64,000 nt of DNA, from positions 54,436,308 through 54,500,307 of the forward strand of contig OV884056.1 in assembly GCA_930367215.1 (NCBI GenBank), read 5' to 3'. This stretch comes from Pollenia angustigena (lineage: Eukaryota; Arthropoda; Insecta; Diptera; Polleniidae). Below the pieces are notes generated by a model. The model ran no database searches. It saw only the letters and a list, made by a program, of their open reading frames with translations, and was not told the origin of the DNA. Position numbers and translations under genes: made by a program. This document shows positions 31,836 through 43,806 of this stretch, piece by piece; positions within the stretch are counted from its first letter, which is position 1, and each line of letters begins with the position of its first letter.

Positions 31836-32398
31836 GGAACGATTGGCGAAGGCTAAGCCGTCCCTCACGCCCACCAAAGTTTGAGAAAAATTATATTTTT
31901 ACATTAAATCTGACCTTTATGTTTCATAACTTACAAAATATTAATTTTGTAGAATAATTCTTAACAAGATTTTCCTTAATCTCTCATTAAACAAAATAAG
32001 TCTGGGATCACACAATGAAAGCTTTCTTTCAGAAAGTCCGAGTTTATTGGTGAAAATGTCAATACATTTTATGTCCCTAGGGTCAATTCCTTAGCAGTTA
32101 TAGCCCTTTTTCTTCAATATATTTCTAGTCTGTATTTACTTTGTATGGGAGCCCCCTTAATGAATAGTGACAGCGGGTAGATATGGTAGAAACAAATGAT
32201 ATGCGTTTGACTTTTTTTATCAAACGCACACAAACGCAAATATTGAAGCTGAACAGACGTGTGTAAGAAAAAAATAGTTAGAGAAAACTTATTAAGTTGT
32301 TGGAAACTTCACTTATAACAACTACGGACAGTCGGACTTAACGATTTTGCTCAAACTTTGGCGGGCGTGAGGGACGGTTTAGCCTTTGCCGATTGTCC
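31836..32398. mobile_element. MITE with about 50-bp inverted repeats, copy 2
   Basis: Counterpart of 9766-10330. Confidence 0.75.
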
Positions 32399-32509
32399 TA
32401 CAACTTTTTTGGTGTCGTTTTTTATCAATACCCACCAAATTGGGGGGGTGAGATCATGGGAAAAATAGAAAACAAATATGCTCCATATAGTTAACGACCA
32501 CCCTAATCT

Positions 32510-33299
32510 TTATCTTCTTCCATCTATCTCTATCTATCTATATATATAAAATAGGATGTGTATGTAACGTATGGACTCCAAAATGGTTTGGCCGATTTTG
32601 ATGAAATTTTTACAGTAACATAACGTGAGGCCTAAAAATAAAATAGGCTACTTATTTTTCCGATAGGGGCAGAGGAATTGGTACCCCCATAGGATGCCAA
32701 TATTAAATATCGCATATCTTAAGAGCCCCCTACACGCATTTTGTTGAACTTTTGGTAGTAGGATCTTCTGAAATAAAATAGCAGCGGGGAAGTGGTACCC
32801 CCCAAAGGACCCCAATGTTTAATATCGCATATCTTAAGAACTGTTATAGTGAGAATGTTCAAACGTTGTAGAAGTCACTCTTATGGTATACTATACTTTT
32901 GAAAATAAAAATAAAGCGAGTAGGCGTAGGGGGCAAATACCTCCCATAGGAAGCATATATATTAAATATCGCTCAACTGAAGAACTATAAAAGGGAGAGT
33001 CTTCAAACATGGTTAAAGCTACTATTGTGGTAAACTTTAAATTTCAATATAATAATGGGCGAGGTAGACAGAGGAGTGGGGTACTGCTCCCCTCCCCTAA
33101 TATCTGAAGACAAAAGTCTTCAATGTACAATGGAAAAAGCACGAATTACACCTCCCATACGAATACACTTGCAAAACGGTTACTGTAAAAGCAATAAATT
33201 TAGTACAAGATGCTTTGTAATCAATACACGATCCGTTTTAAAAAATTTTACTAATTTTATTTCGATTGGGGTAGCAAAACGCACCGGGTTAAGCTAGTT
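32510..33299. repeat. Helitron-like leader with degenerate repeats, copy 2
   Basis: Counterpart of 10440-11230. Confidence 0.4.
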
Positions 33300-34069
33300 T
33301 GAAATAAAATAGAGAAAAGCCTTTTGAATATCCATTTATTTGGCTTTTGAATGAAATAGTTTTATGGCATAAATATTGCTCGAAAGGTAGTCGGTAAATT
33401 ATTAATAACATGTGTTATGTTGGTAAAAACAAATTTTAGAGAGTATACCCTTTTCATCAGGGATGCAAAATGAGAAATTCCAGAGATGCTGTAACGCAGT
33501 TTACTTTTCCAGCTGAGGTATGACTCAGTCTGTCCAGGGTCAATTCGAAGGTCTGCTTCCTTTGAAATGAAACACGGGATGTTTTCGTGTATGTTCGCTT
33601 ACAATAATTTTAACAAAGCTTTATTTACGAAATCTTAATCTACTCTAAATACTTAGAACTACGACGGCCTTCGGCGGATTCGGCGCGGCTGTGGACGGGA
33701 ACGGGTGCTGAGGCAGCGTAATTTCGTGCACGTACGGCTGGTGACGTTAGGAACGGCTAGATGTTGTTGGCATTAAGCACGTACGGTGGCGATCTGTGGG
33801 GCCGCGTTAATTTACGGAGTATTCGATCTGTCAGAGAAGATGAAAATAAACGGGGTTCGGTTATAGGTTGTTAGTATCTACATCTACGATCGAAACTATG
33901 CCGAGTACAGAACATTCGGTGCGCCCCGTAGTTGGCTGTACACACGACTAACTACTTCGACTAGTTGGGCCGAGCGCTTCGAACACAGGAGGATCTCGCA
34001 ACCTCGGGTGTTCGGCTAACTACGGCCTCGGATAAGTCGGTGGCTGACGGTTGTCCGGCCATGGTGTGC
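33300..34069. other. Non-coding stretch with GC-rich island, copy 2
   Basis: Counterpart of 11231-12000. Confidence 0.45.
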
Positions 34070-34077
34070 CTAACTAT

Positions 34078-35264
34078 CAGCGTGGCCATTTTGGCATTTT
34101 TGCAGCTAGATTTAGCATTTTTTTTGTCTGATTTAGCTGCAAATTTTTCATTTAGCAGTTAGCATTTTTCAACTACATATTTAGCATTTTTTAGCATTAT
34201 TTAATTTATTCAAGTAATCTTTTTTTGAAAATATCTTTCATATCAAATTGTTTTAAAGTTTGAACAGCTTGATCCATTAAATTTATGTTAAGCTGATTTT
34301 TTCCCTCAATTACGATTTTGAAAAATTTTTGGAAACGAAAAGAGATACCATAATTTTAAAATAGAAAAAAGAAATACGAATTACATGCCGCGATTTTATA
34401 GCTCAATTAATAAGTCAACTTAGACAACGGTTGCCAAACAATTATCATAATTTAACAAATACTTAAATTTTTTGTGCAGAAAATGCTAATAAATGCAAAT
34501 TAAGTCTAGGTTCACACTATGAAAGTTTTTTTTCAGAAAGTCTGAGTTTATGGGTGAGAGAAGAGAGAAGAATATGTTCTTTTCCCCTGTCACCAAAAAA
34601 CTCAAACTTTCTGAAAGAAAACTTTCATAGTGTGATCCCAGACTAAGCTAACATTTTGAAGAAGAAATTATTGATTTCACTATAGAAGAAATAACGACTT
34701 TGGAACATCAGCGGCGGAAACAAAATTCATATGAATTGTTAAATAAGATCCCAACAGTTGATTTCTGGATAAATGTATATGGATATAAAAATGCATTAAA
34801 TGAAAATCCATTCATTGAATTAAATTCTTTTGCAACGAAGTTGTTGGATTTGCCATTTAGCAACGTGGAAGTTAAAATAGGTTTTATTGCAATACTAAAT
34901 AATAGCCATTTATGCGTCAAGTTTCTTTGATTTTTTGTTATGGTATGGTATCTTTTGTTTGAAAACATTTATGTACATACGTATATGAAGACTGAAATAT
35001 ATTTGTTTTATAATTTTAAGACTTTTTATATTTAATATTTTATTTTATTATTATTTTTGAATCAGTTTGTTCTATTAATATGATTATAGGGAAGAATTAT
35101 GTAAAATAAATCATATATAAAGGTATATTAACTAAAATAACAAAACAATAATACAAATTAAATTTTAGCATTATTTTTTGGCAGTTTAGGATTTTTTTTG
35201 ACATTTTTTAGCATTATTTGAAAGCCGATTTAGCTGTAAAATATTTTTGGATATGGCCACACTG
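34078..35264 (+). mobile_element. hAT transposon remnant, copy 2
   Basis: Counterpart of 12009-13195 with the same CTAACTAT duplications. It includes the nested MITE (34503-34644) and the hATC coding remnant (34649-34930). Confidence 0.9.
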
Positions 35265-35266
35265 CT

Positions 35267-35423
35267 AACTATAGTCTTAAATACTAGCAATTACTTAAAA
35301 ATACTTCGGACACCAAGAGATTTCGGACGCCTTGGCGTTCGGCTAACTACGGTCTTAAATACTAGAAACTACTTAAAAATACTTCGGACACCAAGAGATT
35401 AAGGAGGCCTTGGCGTTCGGCTA
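35267..35423. repeat. 78-bp tandem repeat, copy 2
   Basis: Counterpart of 13198-13354. Confidence 0.7.
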
Positions 35424-35521
35424 AATACGGTTCTGGTTAATCAGGTTCGGTTAAATACTGGTAGAATACCTCGGGTACCATACTAAATACTACGGGTTGA
35501 CTGCTGGTTCGTATTCACTAC

Positions 35522-36951
35522 CAGGGTTGTCAGATCGATTTTGACCTTTTTCGCCAAATTCAATATCAAAAATCACCAAAGCCTTTGTTTACAAGTTTTT
35601 GACAATAAAATACATATTTTCTAAATTATTAAAAATATTTTTTATAAATCCTAAAAACTTAATTAGTGCCGTATCGCTTAAATACGCCAAAAATTCAAAA
35701 AAATTCGCCATAATATTTTGCTTAATTTTTATTTAGAACGAAATAAAAATAGTAAGTGAACACAAAAAAGGTACGATGTTTACTACAAAATAATTAATAG
35801 AAGTCTACTTAAAGCAAAAAAAAAAAAAATGATTTTTTGTGGCTAATACTAAACTAATATTAAAAACTCCCCGTCAAGACTCGCTATTTGTCTTCTAATT
35901 TGGAATACATTGTGAGGGTATAACATTAATGAACGAAAGTAAAAAAGAAGTGCAACATGTAATATTCCCATTCATATAACTTATCAGGCATGTTCTGAAA
36001 ATTACTTTTTGTGAAAGTGATTTGAAATCACAAAAAAAGTGTTCTTGGCAAAAAGCTTTTTTCATAATTTTGATTTTAAACCAGTCAGCTACGTGGCCGC
36101 CGATTTAAAATTACTTGCTTATTTGTTTCCACCATTTTTAACCAAGTTAAAACTTTTGTGGTTTTCAAAACACCCATTAATCACAATTGTGATTTCAAAA
36201 TCACAAGTGATTTGAAATCTCGTGATTTACAGAACATGCCTGTATAACTCCTAATAACGTGTCTAGAAGTTCGTATTGCATTCTAATTCGAAGGCGAGTT
36301 TTAGTGGAGTTCATAGTTTTAACACAGGCATTACTAGTTGTTATAACCGCATATTAAGGACAACCAAAGTAAAGTCCTCACAATTTTACGTACCTGCCGT
36401 ATCCTTGTAGCTTTAAAATGTTGGCCTAAACTTATTTAGTTATCTTTCCAATTAACAAACGCTTATTTTTTCCATTGTGTTTCATAAACGTCCTAAGGTA
36501 TGATAGGATTCATAAAAATCTTTAAAATATCACTAACAACAACATATGTTATCTGTGACAATAAATTGCCACATACATATAAGTATAATGTGAAAATGTT
36601 TATAGACTTAAAACATATTCGTGTTTTAGGGAATTCTATTTATTGATTTTTTCAAGAGCAATTTTATATATAAAAAAACACTTCTAGAAGATTTTCATTA
36701 ACTTCATCAGCCATTTGAACGTACCATCAAATACCTATCATACATATGATTACCTGATATTTCATTCATAAAAATACGAGAATTAAAACAATATTATTTC
36801 TAAGTATTGAACTTAACGAATTTCAAAACAAATTCTTAGGTCATCAAAAATAGCCAGTTGGCGATTTTACCTACTTTATAAATCGCCATGTCGCCAAATC
36901 AAAAATTAGGTCGCCAAACATGTTTGAAAATCGCCACATCTGACAACCCTG
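35522..36951. mobile_element. hAT-type element, copy 2 (with nested MITE 35985-36242)
   Basis: Counterpart of 13453-14881. Same TTCACTAC duplications and perfect CAGGGTTGTCAGAT ends. Confidence 0.9.
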
Positions 36952-36971
36952 TTCACTACTGGTAAGAATAC

Positions 36972-37345
36972 GTGGACTACTGGTTTAACTACTCGGGCAC
37001 CAACGGAATGCGAGAGCGTGGTGTACGACTAAATACTGGTTCGGTTTTACTCGGGCACCTACGGAATTCGAGAGCGAGGTGTTCGGGTAAATACGACTAA
37101 CTACTGGTTTAACAACTCGGCACCAACGGAATGCGAGAGCGTGGTGTACGACTAAATACTGGTTCGGTTTTACTCGGGCACCTACGGAATTCGAGAGCGA
37201 TGTGTTCGGGTAAATACGGCTAACTACTGGTTTAACTACTCGGCACCAACGGAATGCGAGAGCATGGTGTACGACTAAATACTGGTTCGGTTTTACTCGG
37301 GCACCTACAGAATTCGAGAGCGAGGTGCTCGGGTAAATACTACTA
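36972..37345. repeat. 123-bp minisatellite, three uninterrupted units
   Basis: Counterpart of the copy 1 array without the 716-bp hAT MITE. The empty site shows a single TGCGAGAG. Confidence 0.8.
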
Positions 37346-37813
37346 ACTACCGAGAGTAAATACTGGGGTTAAGGCAAGGCGAATTCATAAAGGTGACATT
37401 TTCGAGTCATCTGTTTATTGTTTATTTTTTTGTGTGTATACTGAATGTCAAGCTTTATTTACATTTTGTGAAAAAATTAATTCAAATTTAAAATTCAAAT
37501 AAAAAAAGTGAATATAAAACACAAGAAATTAAAAATCCGTAAGGAATAAGTGGGGCCACAATCAGTGTTACCGTCGGATATTTCCAAAAAAGTACCAAAA
37601 AAAGGGGATATCTATAAAAAAAGTGGCACCAAAAAGAGGATTTAAAAATTTTGTTAATATTTCTCTCGAGAAGTAATTTTTATAAAATATTTTCTTTAAT
37701 GTTTTGGTAATTCAAAAACGTTAAACTTGTTTTCTGCCAAACATGTTTTTTATATTATGACATTGTTGCAGTAAATAGAAGGTAATTATGTAATGTGTTT
37801 TATATGTATATAC

Positions 37814-38934
37814 TAGGGATGCCAATCCCGAAATCCCGATCCCGAAAATCCCGGGATTTTCGGGATTCAGCAAATCCCGAATCCCGGGATTTAAATTTTG
37901 TAATCCCGGGATTTTCGGGATTTAGTTAATCCCGAAATTGTTAACAAAATTTTCTTGCTTTACCTTTTATTATAAAAAGAAATTCATCTTCATGATTATT
38001 TCTGTTAATACTGTCATTAAAAACCAAACAAAAAAGTTAAACTTTGTTTGTTTTAAGCATGTCCAACAATTATTAAGAAATTTTAACGAGTAGTGAAAAA
38101 ATAATTAAAGAAGAAAATCAATAAAGGAAAAAAATGTCTTTTCAAATGCACAAAACATTCCAATGGTGCACCAAATTCTACATTAAAACTTTACTCTTCA
38201 CAGGGCTAGAAATATAAAAGTGTTGCACGAGAGTAGGCATAGGAACTACGGCAATTTATGGAGCGATTATACATAATTAAACATTACACAATTCCTACCA
38301 CTTTGTGGTGGGTATAAAAATGTTTTTTTTTAAATTAGATTTTTGTGGTTAACTAAATAAATTGATTTTGATAATTAATTTCGAATTAATTAATTACTTA
38401 ATAAAAATTTGAATAGAATCTTACAAATAAATCAATTACATACAAGTTTGCTCTATTCAATTACAATATATATAATATTGTTTTAAATTAATATGGATCA
38501 ACTGAGGTAATTGAATAAAATATAAATTTTATGGTAATTATTTTTTAGTTGAATCAATTAACAAATTGTTAGAAATCGTACGCTGTTTTTTATTATCATA
38601 TTTTTAATTAAATCAATCATTAATTAAGAAAAAAATCACAATTTTTAATGTAAGTAATAAATATAACATTATCTTTAACTTTAAAATAACAAATTAATAT
38701 AAAACTTTTGCTTGTTAACCGCTTTTAATGACTTTTTTTTTTAATAAATATCTATAAAAAGCATTTATCTTCTAATTTTCAAAAACCCCGAATCCCGAAA
38801 AATCCCGATATCCCGGAAAATCCCGGGATCCCGTAAAATCCCGGGATCCCGAAAAATCCCGGAATCCCGGGATTTGATTTTTTGAAATCCCGAATCCCGG
38901 GATTTGCGAAAACCAGTCCCGATTGGCATCCCTA
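37814..38934. mobile_element. hAT MITE (1121 bp) with CCCGGGAT arrays, only in copy 2
   Basis: The ends TAGGGATGCCAATC and GATTGGCATCCCTA are inverted, flanked by exact GTATATAC (37806-37813 and 38935-38942). Copy 1 has a single GTATATAC at the same place (16455-16462). Both subterminal regions are arrays of AATCCCGGGATT-like palindromes. Confidence 0.9.
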
Positions 38935-39075
38935 GTATATACATTTATTAATATATTTCTTGTACTTTTCCTTCTGAATACATTGTCTTTGACTTATTAA
39001 AGACATTGTATTAAACTTTAATACATGTCTTTAATAATTAAAGTCATGTCTACCTGCACTTAAAAACTTTATTTT

Positions 39076-39706
39076 TTGGAATACTTTAGCCGAATATGAG
39101 CACAGTTTTCTCCCATCACGTCACATTTATCAGATACACCAATTACTGTAACTGTGGTACAATTAATAACAAAATCCATAGTTTTATAATTTTATTTTAC
39201 AGTCAACCTAATTACAAAAGTTATAGGCCCAGGCCCACGATGTCGACAAAAACATTTCCTTCGTTTATTTGTATTGAAAACAAAAACAAAGTTAAGTTTT
39301 TTATAAATATGTGAAAGAAATGTTCTTGTCGAAACCGTGGGCCTGGCAGCTTAGCTATAATCGGATAATAACAAGAAATCCTATAACAAAAAAACGAAAA
39401 TATCACTTTTTCAAATACTTTTTATATAATCAGTTCCGCCCTTTAATACAAATGAATGCATACATGCTACTGAATTTAAGTGCTATTGTTTTAATTTCTT
39501 TACTAAAGCATATTTAGTTTTTATCCAATTTCGTCTATTATTGCTTAAAATTTTTGTAATCAGGTTTATAGACCAAAACTATAAAACTGGATTTTGTTAT
39601 TAATTGTGGTACAAAACATCTTCCGAAATTACAATAATTGGTATATCTGATAAATATGAAGCGATGGGATAAAACTGCTCTCATATTCGTCTTTAGCATT
39701 CCAAAA
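39076..39706. repeat. Long inverted-repeat element, copy 2
   Basis: Counterpart of 16597-17228. Confidence 0.75.
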
Positions 39707-39970
39707 TATATAAGAATCAGTTCGAATGGTAAACAATATTTTTCAATGTCGTCCTGTATTATATATTAATGGTCAGTTTGATACAAATTTTTTACAATTA
39801 ATTGTTCTTAAAACGACTTCTATACTTTCGCAAGTATTTACTTTTAACTTTTTTGTTACTTAATTTTTGATTAAAGTTTACTTAGTAAAAACACGCTCAG
39901 CAGAAGATCTATTGTGTGACAATGTAAAAATATGAGAGATCAATTTGTACAAGTGTGAATATATATACAG

Positions 39971-41830
39971 TAGAGCGACTCACCAAAAAAAGTGCTCGAT
40001 GTCCCCTTCTAAAAATGAGCCTTGGACTTTTTTAAGATGACATTTTGAATACTTCGGCTCCAGCTTTGACCTCTCGTGAGCTGGACCAGTTTCAAAAAGG
40101 GTATATTTTTGCATGTTTTGTTAATTTAAGAATCTGCTTCCTTACCAACATATACAAATTTTATATCGTACACAGAAAAAATGAAAAACCAACTTCAATT
40201 AACGTATTTGTTAGAAATGTGTACTATCAATTAAATTCCGTACTGATTTTCCGCCAGCAAACAAATTGATCATATCAATTAACACATTTGTAAGTTTGAG
40301 CTTTTCTTGCTGTTCAGTTTCAATCAATAGGTTTAATTGAAATTTGACCACCAGCAAAAGAGGCTAAATAAAACGTAAACACAAATTAAAATATTTTTTT
40401 CAATCAACACAGTTTATTGAAACAATTAAAAAATTGTTTGAAAAGTTTAAATATTTTAAAGTTTGTGTGTATGTTTTCATATTTGCAAATATACAAACAA
40501 ACATTATAATTTTTATTTTCAATTAAGGGAAATTAATTGGAACAATTAAAAAAATTGTTTGAAACAGCTTTATTGAATTAATTGAAAAAATTTTGGTGAA
40601 AAATTTTTCTGTGTAAGAAAGGTTTTTTTAAGGCGCGTCCAACTGTGTATACAATTTTTCCAAGGACGATCATCCATGTCCTTTTTTTAAAGGATTTTCT
40701 GTAAAAAAAAACGGTTTTTGAATTTTTTGTTCGGGGTTGTTTGTAATAAAAGTGCCAAATTAACATATTTTAATCTTCAGTCGATTTAATTAAACACGTG
40801 TCTCAGCTTTTTTTGAAAATCGTGCTAGTTCGCGTTTTGACAAAAATGCAACGGTGTGGCAGCCCTTCGTTTAAAATAGGGCAATATGGGTATCAAATTT
40901 TATCTTTTGGCAAGTATATCATCTTTGTATGTAAATATTTTAGATTTTTGCAAATTAGATGCATTTTATTTACACGGTGCTCTGGAATATATATAAATGC
41001 AATTTTGTAGTAACTCTAATATGATACCGGATTTAGTTTCTAGATCATGTATGGATGAAAATAGGACTAAAGAAAGAAAAAAAGAAATGATCCATGACTT
41101 TTTGGCGGCATATTTTTTTCACAAATTAAAAAAAAAATTCAAGTCGTGGATCATTTCTTTTTTTCATTCTTTAGTCCTATTTTCATCCATACATGATCTA
41201 GAAACTAAATCCAGTATCATATTAGAGTTACTACAAAATTGCATTTATATATATTCCAGAGCACCGTGTAAAATGCATCTAATTTGCAAAAATCTAAACT
41301 ATTTACATACAAAGATGATATACTTGCCAAAAGATAAAATTTGATACCCATATTGCCCTATTTTAAACGAAGGGTTGCCACCCCATCGCATTTTTGTCAA
41401 AACGCGAACTAGCACGATTTTCAAAAAAAGCTGAGACACGTATTTAATTAAATCGACTAAAGATTAAAATATGTTAATTTGGCACTTTTATTACAAACAA
41501 CCCCGAACAAAAGATTAAAAAACCGTGTTTTTTACAGAAAATCCTTAAAAAAAGGACATGGATGATCGTCCTTGGACAGATTGTATACACAGTTGGACGC
41601 GCCTTAAAAAAACCTTTCTTATGATACCCAGTTTGTATATGTTGGTAAGGAAACAGATTCTTAAACTAACAAAACATGCAAAAATAGACCCTTTTTCAAA
41701 CTGGTCCAGCTCACGAGAGGTCAAAGCTTGAGCCGAAATATTCAAAATGTCATCTTAAAAAAGTCCAAGGTTCATTTTTAGGAGGGTACATCGAGCACGA
41801 ATTTTGCTTCCATACAACTTGAGTCGCTCT
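39971..41830. mobile_element. Foldback element, near-complete palindrome, 9-bp TSD
   Basis: The two arms of about 685 bp each (443-bp MITE removed from the left arm) are inverted copies meeting at a short spacer near 41101-41140. The termini are AGAGCGACTCA. The flanking direct repeat is TATATACAG (39962-39970 and 41831-41839), nine bases, as known for Drosophila foldback and MULE-type elements. ORFs at 40798 and 40997 are simply the two arms read in opposite directions. There is no transposase. Confidence 0.85.
40171..40613. mobile_element. TA-flanked MITE (443 bp) in the foldback left arm
   Basis: The ends CACAGAAAAA and TTTTTCTGTG are inverted. TA flanks both sides (40169-40170 and 40614-40615). 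The copy 1 arm (17760-17764) and the right foldback arm show the empty site. The TA target suggests a Tc1/mariner-type MITE. The interior has repeated CAATTAA words. Confidence 0.9.
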
Positions 41831-42188
41831 TATATACAGGTATACTCATCAAATCTATTTTTAAATGTTCCAATTTCACGCCAAAACTCTTCAGCATTCG
41901 AAATTTTAAATATGTGTTCATAATTCGTGTCATTTACTCTCTAGAAGTTTAAATTCATGTTGGTAAAAACTTAGATTTTACTTTTAATGTCAATTACAGT
42001 TCGGTTTCTGCTTCACGACCAATATACATATTTATGCGAGATATCTTTACCCCCTTATTCAAAATAAACAAAACAGGTTTATAGAAAATTGATTCAACCG
42101 GTTTTCAGCTAACCACGCATGACAAGAAAAGAACATATAAACTTGCTTACATATATTAAAACAGTTTTACTTATATCAAAGCTGGGAG

Positions 42189-43224
42189 CAGCGTTACCGT
42201 TGTGATACTAAAGTATCAATTTGACCCTTTTTCGACGGTGTTGATACCTTTTATGACCCTTCTTTTAAATTATACTTTTGTATCATTATCACCCATTTTG
42301 TGACACTTTTTGACCCTTTTTTGGAAATATCTCTCACATTTTGTTTTTTGTCAACACTGCGGAACAGAAGTGCTAAACAAATGTTTTCGAAATAAGCATT
42401 GCTTGATATGGAACAGACTCAAAGTATAAACTTACAATTCCATGCTTTCTTCTCTTTGATTTTGATAGTAAAGTACAATTTCCCTAAAAGCAAACATAAC
42501 TCATATACATATTGTTATTTTTTACGATGGTTTCTTTTCAAAACAAAAATTTGACATTTTATTAAAAAAATGCAATTTGGTGTTTTACTCTCTTAAAGAG
42601 TAGCATGTTTCTTTCAAAAAAAATTCGGCCTTAATAATGGCAAAAGGTATTGAACTTTTCGCCCCCTTTTGAATCGACAGTGTTGAGAGTGCCCTAACAG
42701 GAATGAAAACAAGAGGTAAAAATTGCTAAATTAGCGGAAATTCCCAAATATTTGGTTACAGCGGTATGATAGCAAAGTCTAATATTTATTAAAAATCGTA
42801 AAAGCTTAAAAAAAATCTGACACTTATAGGAAAAAATCGCTTTAATCGAGAAAATGGTTACAATTCGCGAACGATTGCAAAATTTAAAACAAACACTAAA
42901 ATTTATTTGACATCGCTAAATCGGAAAATTTCATAAAAAGTATTAAAAAATTAGCTATAATGATAAAGAATAAACTTCTTGTCAGGTGTTAAAAACAGGA
43001 CAGAGCATTCCATAAAAAAATTAAGTTTTTTGAGCTCTTCCTACCTGAAATATTATTTTTTTGTTTGCTTATAAAAAACTTGGTCTTATTATGTTCATTT
43101 AAATGGGAAATACTGCTTATAAAAAACTTGACCCTTTTTTTTATTGAAATACCCTTTTTTGACCCCTTTTTCTGGAAAATCCCCTTTTTGTGACCCTTTT
43201 CGAAAATTTCCAACGGTAACCCTG
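42189..43224. mobile_element. hAT-E (1036 bp), nested in hAT-A
   Basis: The ends CAGCGTTACCGTTG and CAACGGTAACCCTG are inverted, with exact GCTGGGAG duplications (42181-42188 and 43225-43232). The subterminal word TTTGACCCTTTTT repeats at both ends. No transposase. Its ends resemble those of its host hAT-A, suggesting related families. Confidence 0.9.
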
Positions 43225-43235
43225 GCTGGGAGTTA

Positions 43236-43626
43236 AGGCTCAGTTAGTCTTTACTTTCTGTTCTGTTACGAATCAGCTGATTTGTTTTTGTTATTAAAAA
43301 GCCTTTGAAATTGATTAGTTTTTCTGTTCTGTTGCGGTTCAGTTTGTTAAAATCAAAAAATTGTTAAGTTATTGTAAGTGACAGCAAAATAAATAATAAA
43401 AATACATATTTATGTTAAAATAAACTATTTTTTGATTTTAAGAATTCATAAAAGTTAATTTCTTCAAATTTATTTGCATTAAAGTGATTGAAATGAAACA
43501 GTGGACGGTGCAAAACTAATAAATTTGTCATAAATGGCTGATAAGTTGCTTCAGAAAAAGTAACTATTACAATTTCGAAGCAGAACGGAACAGAACAGAA
43601 ACAGAAAGTAAAGACTAATTCTGCCT
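43236..43626. mobile_element. PIF-like MITE (391 bp) with TTA target
   Basis: The inverted ends share TAGTCTTTACTTTCTGTT and AGGC/GCCT tips. TTA flanks both sides (43233-43235 and 43627-43629). No ORF. Confidence 0.75.
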
Positions 43627-43806
43627 TTATAATAAAACAGAAAGAAAAAAGTATATTTTCCTTACGTAAAAAGTATCAAAAAAGTGGCAAGAATCACAAA
43701 AAGTACCACATTTGGGTGCATTTTGTAAAAGTGGCCAAATAGTATCCAAGCAGTCGAAAAAGTGGCAAATTGCCACTTTAGTGGCACCAACGGTAACGCT
43801 GGCCAC

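Larger units (their letters stand above)
37563..43801. mobile_element. hAT-A, complete, with nested insertions
   Basis: It starts CAGTGTTACCGTCGG and ends CAACGGTAACGCTG. The left target duplication is GCCACAAT (37555-37562). The right one is split by hAT-C: GCCAC at 43802-43806 and AAT at 45306-45308. Both ends repeat AAAAAGTACCA/AAGTGGC words. It contains a hAT MITE, an inverted-repeat element, a foldback element, another hAT and a TTA-flanked MITE. Confidence 0.8.

Noticed and set aside
40798..41344. ORFs of 70 and 115 aa
   Set aside because: Opposite arms of the foldback palindrome read on one strand.
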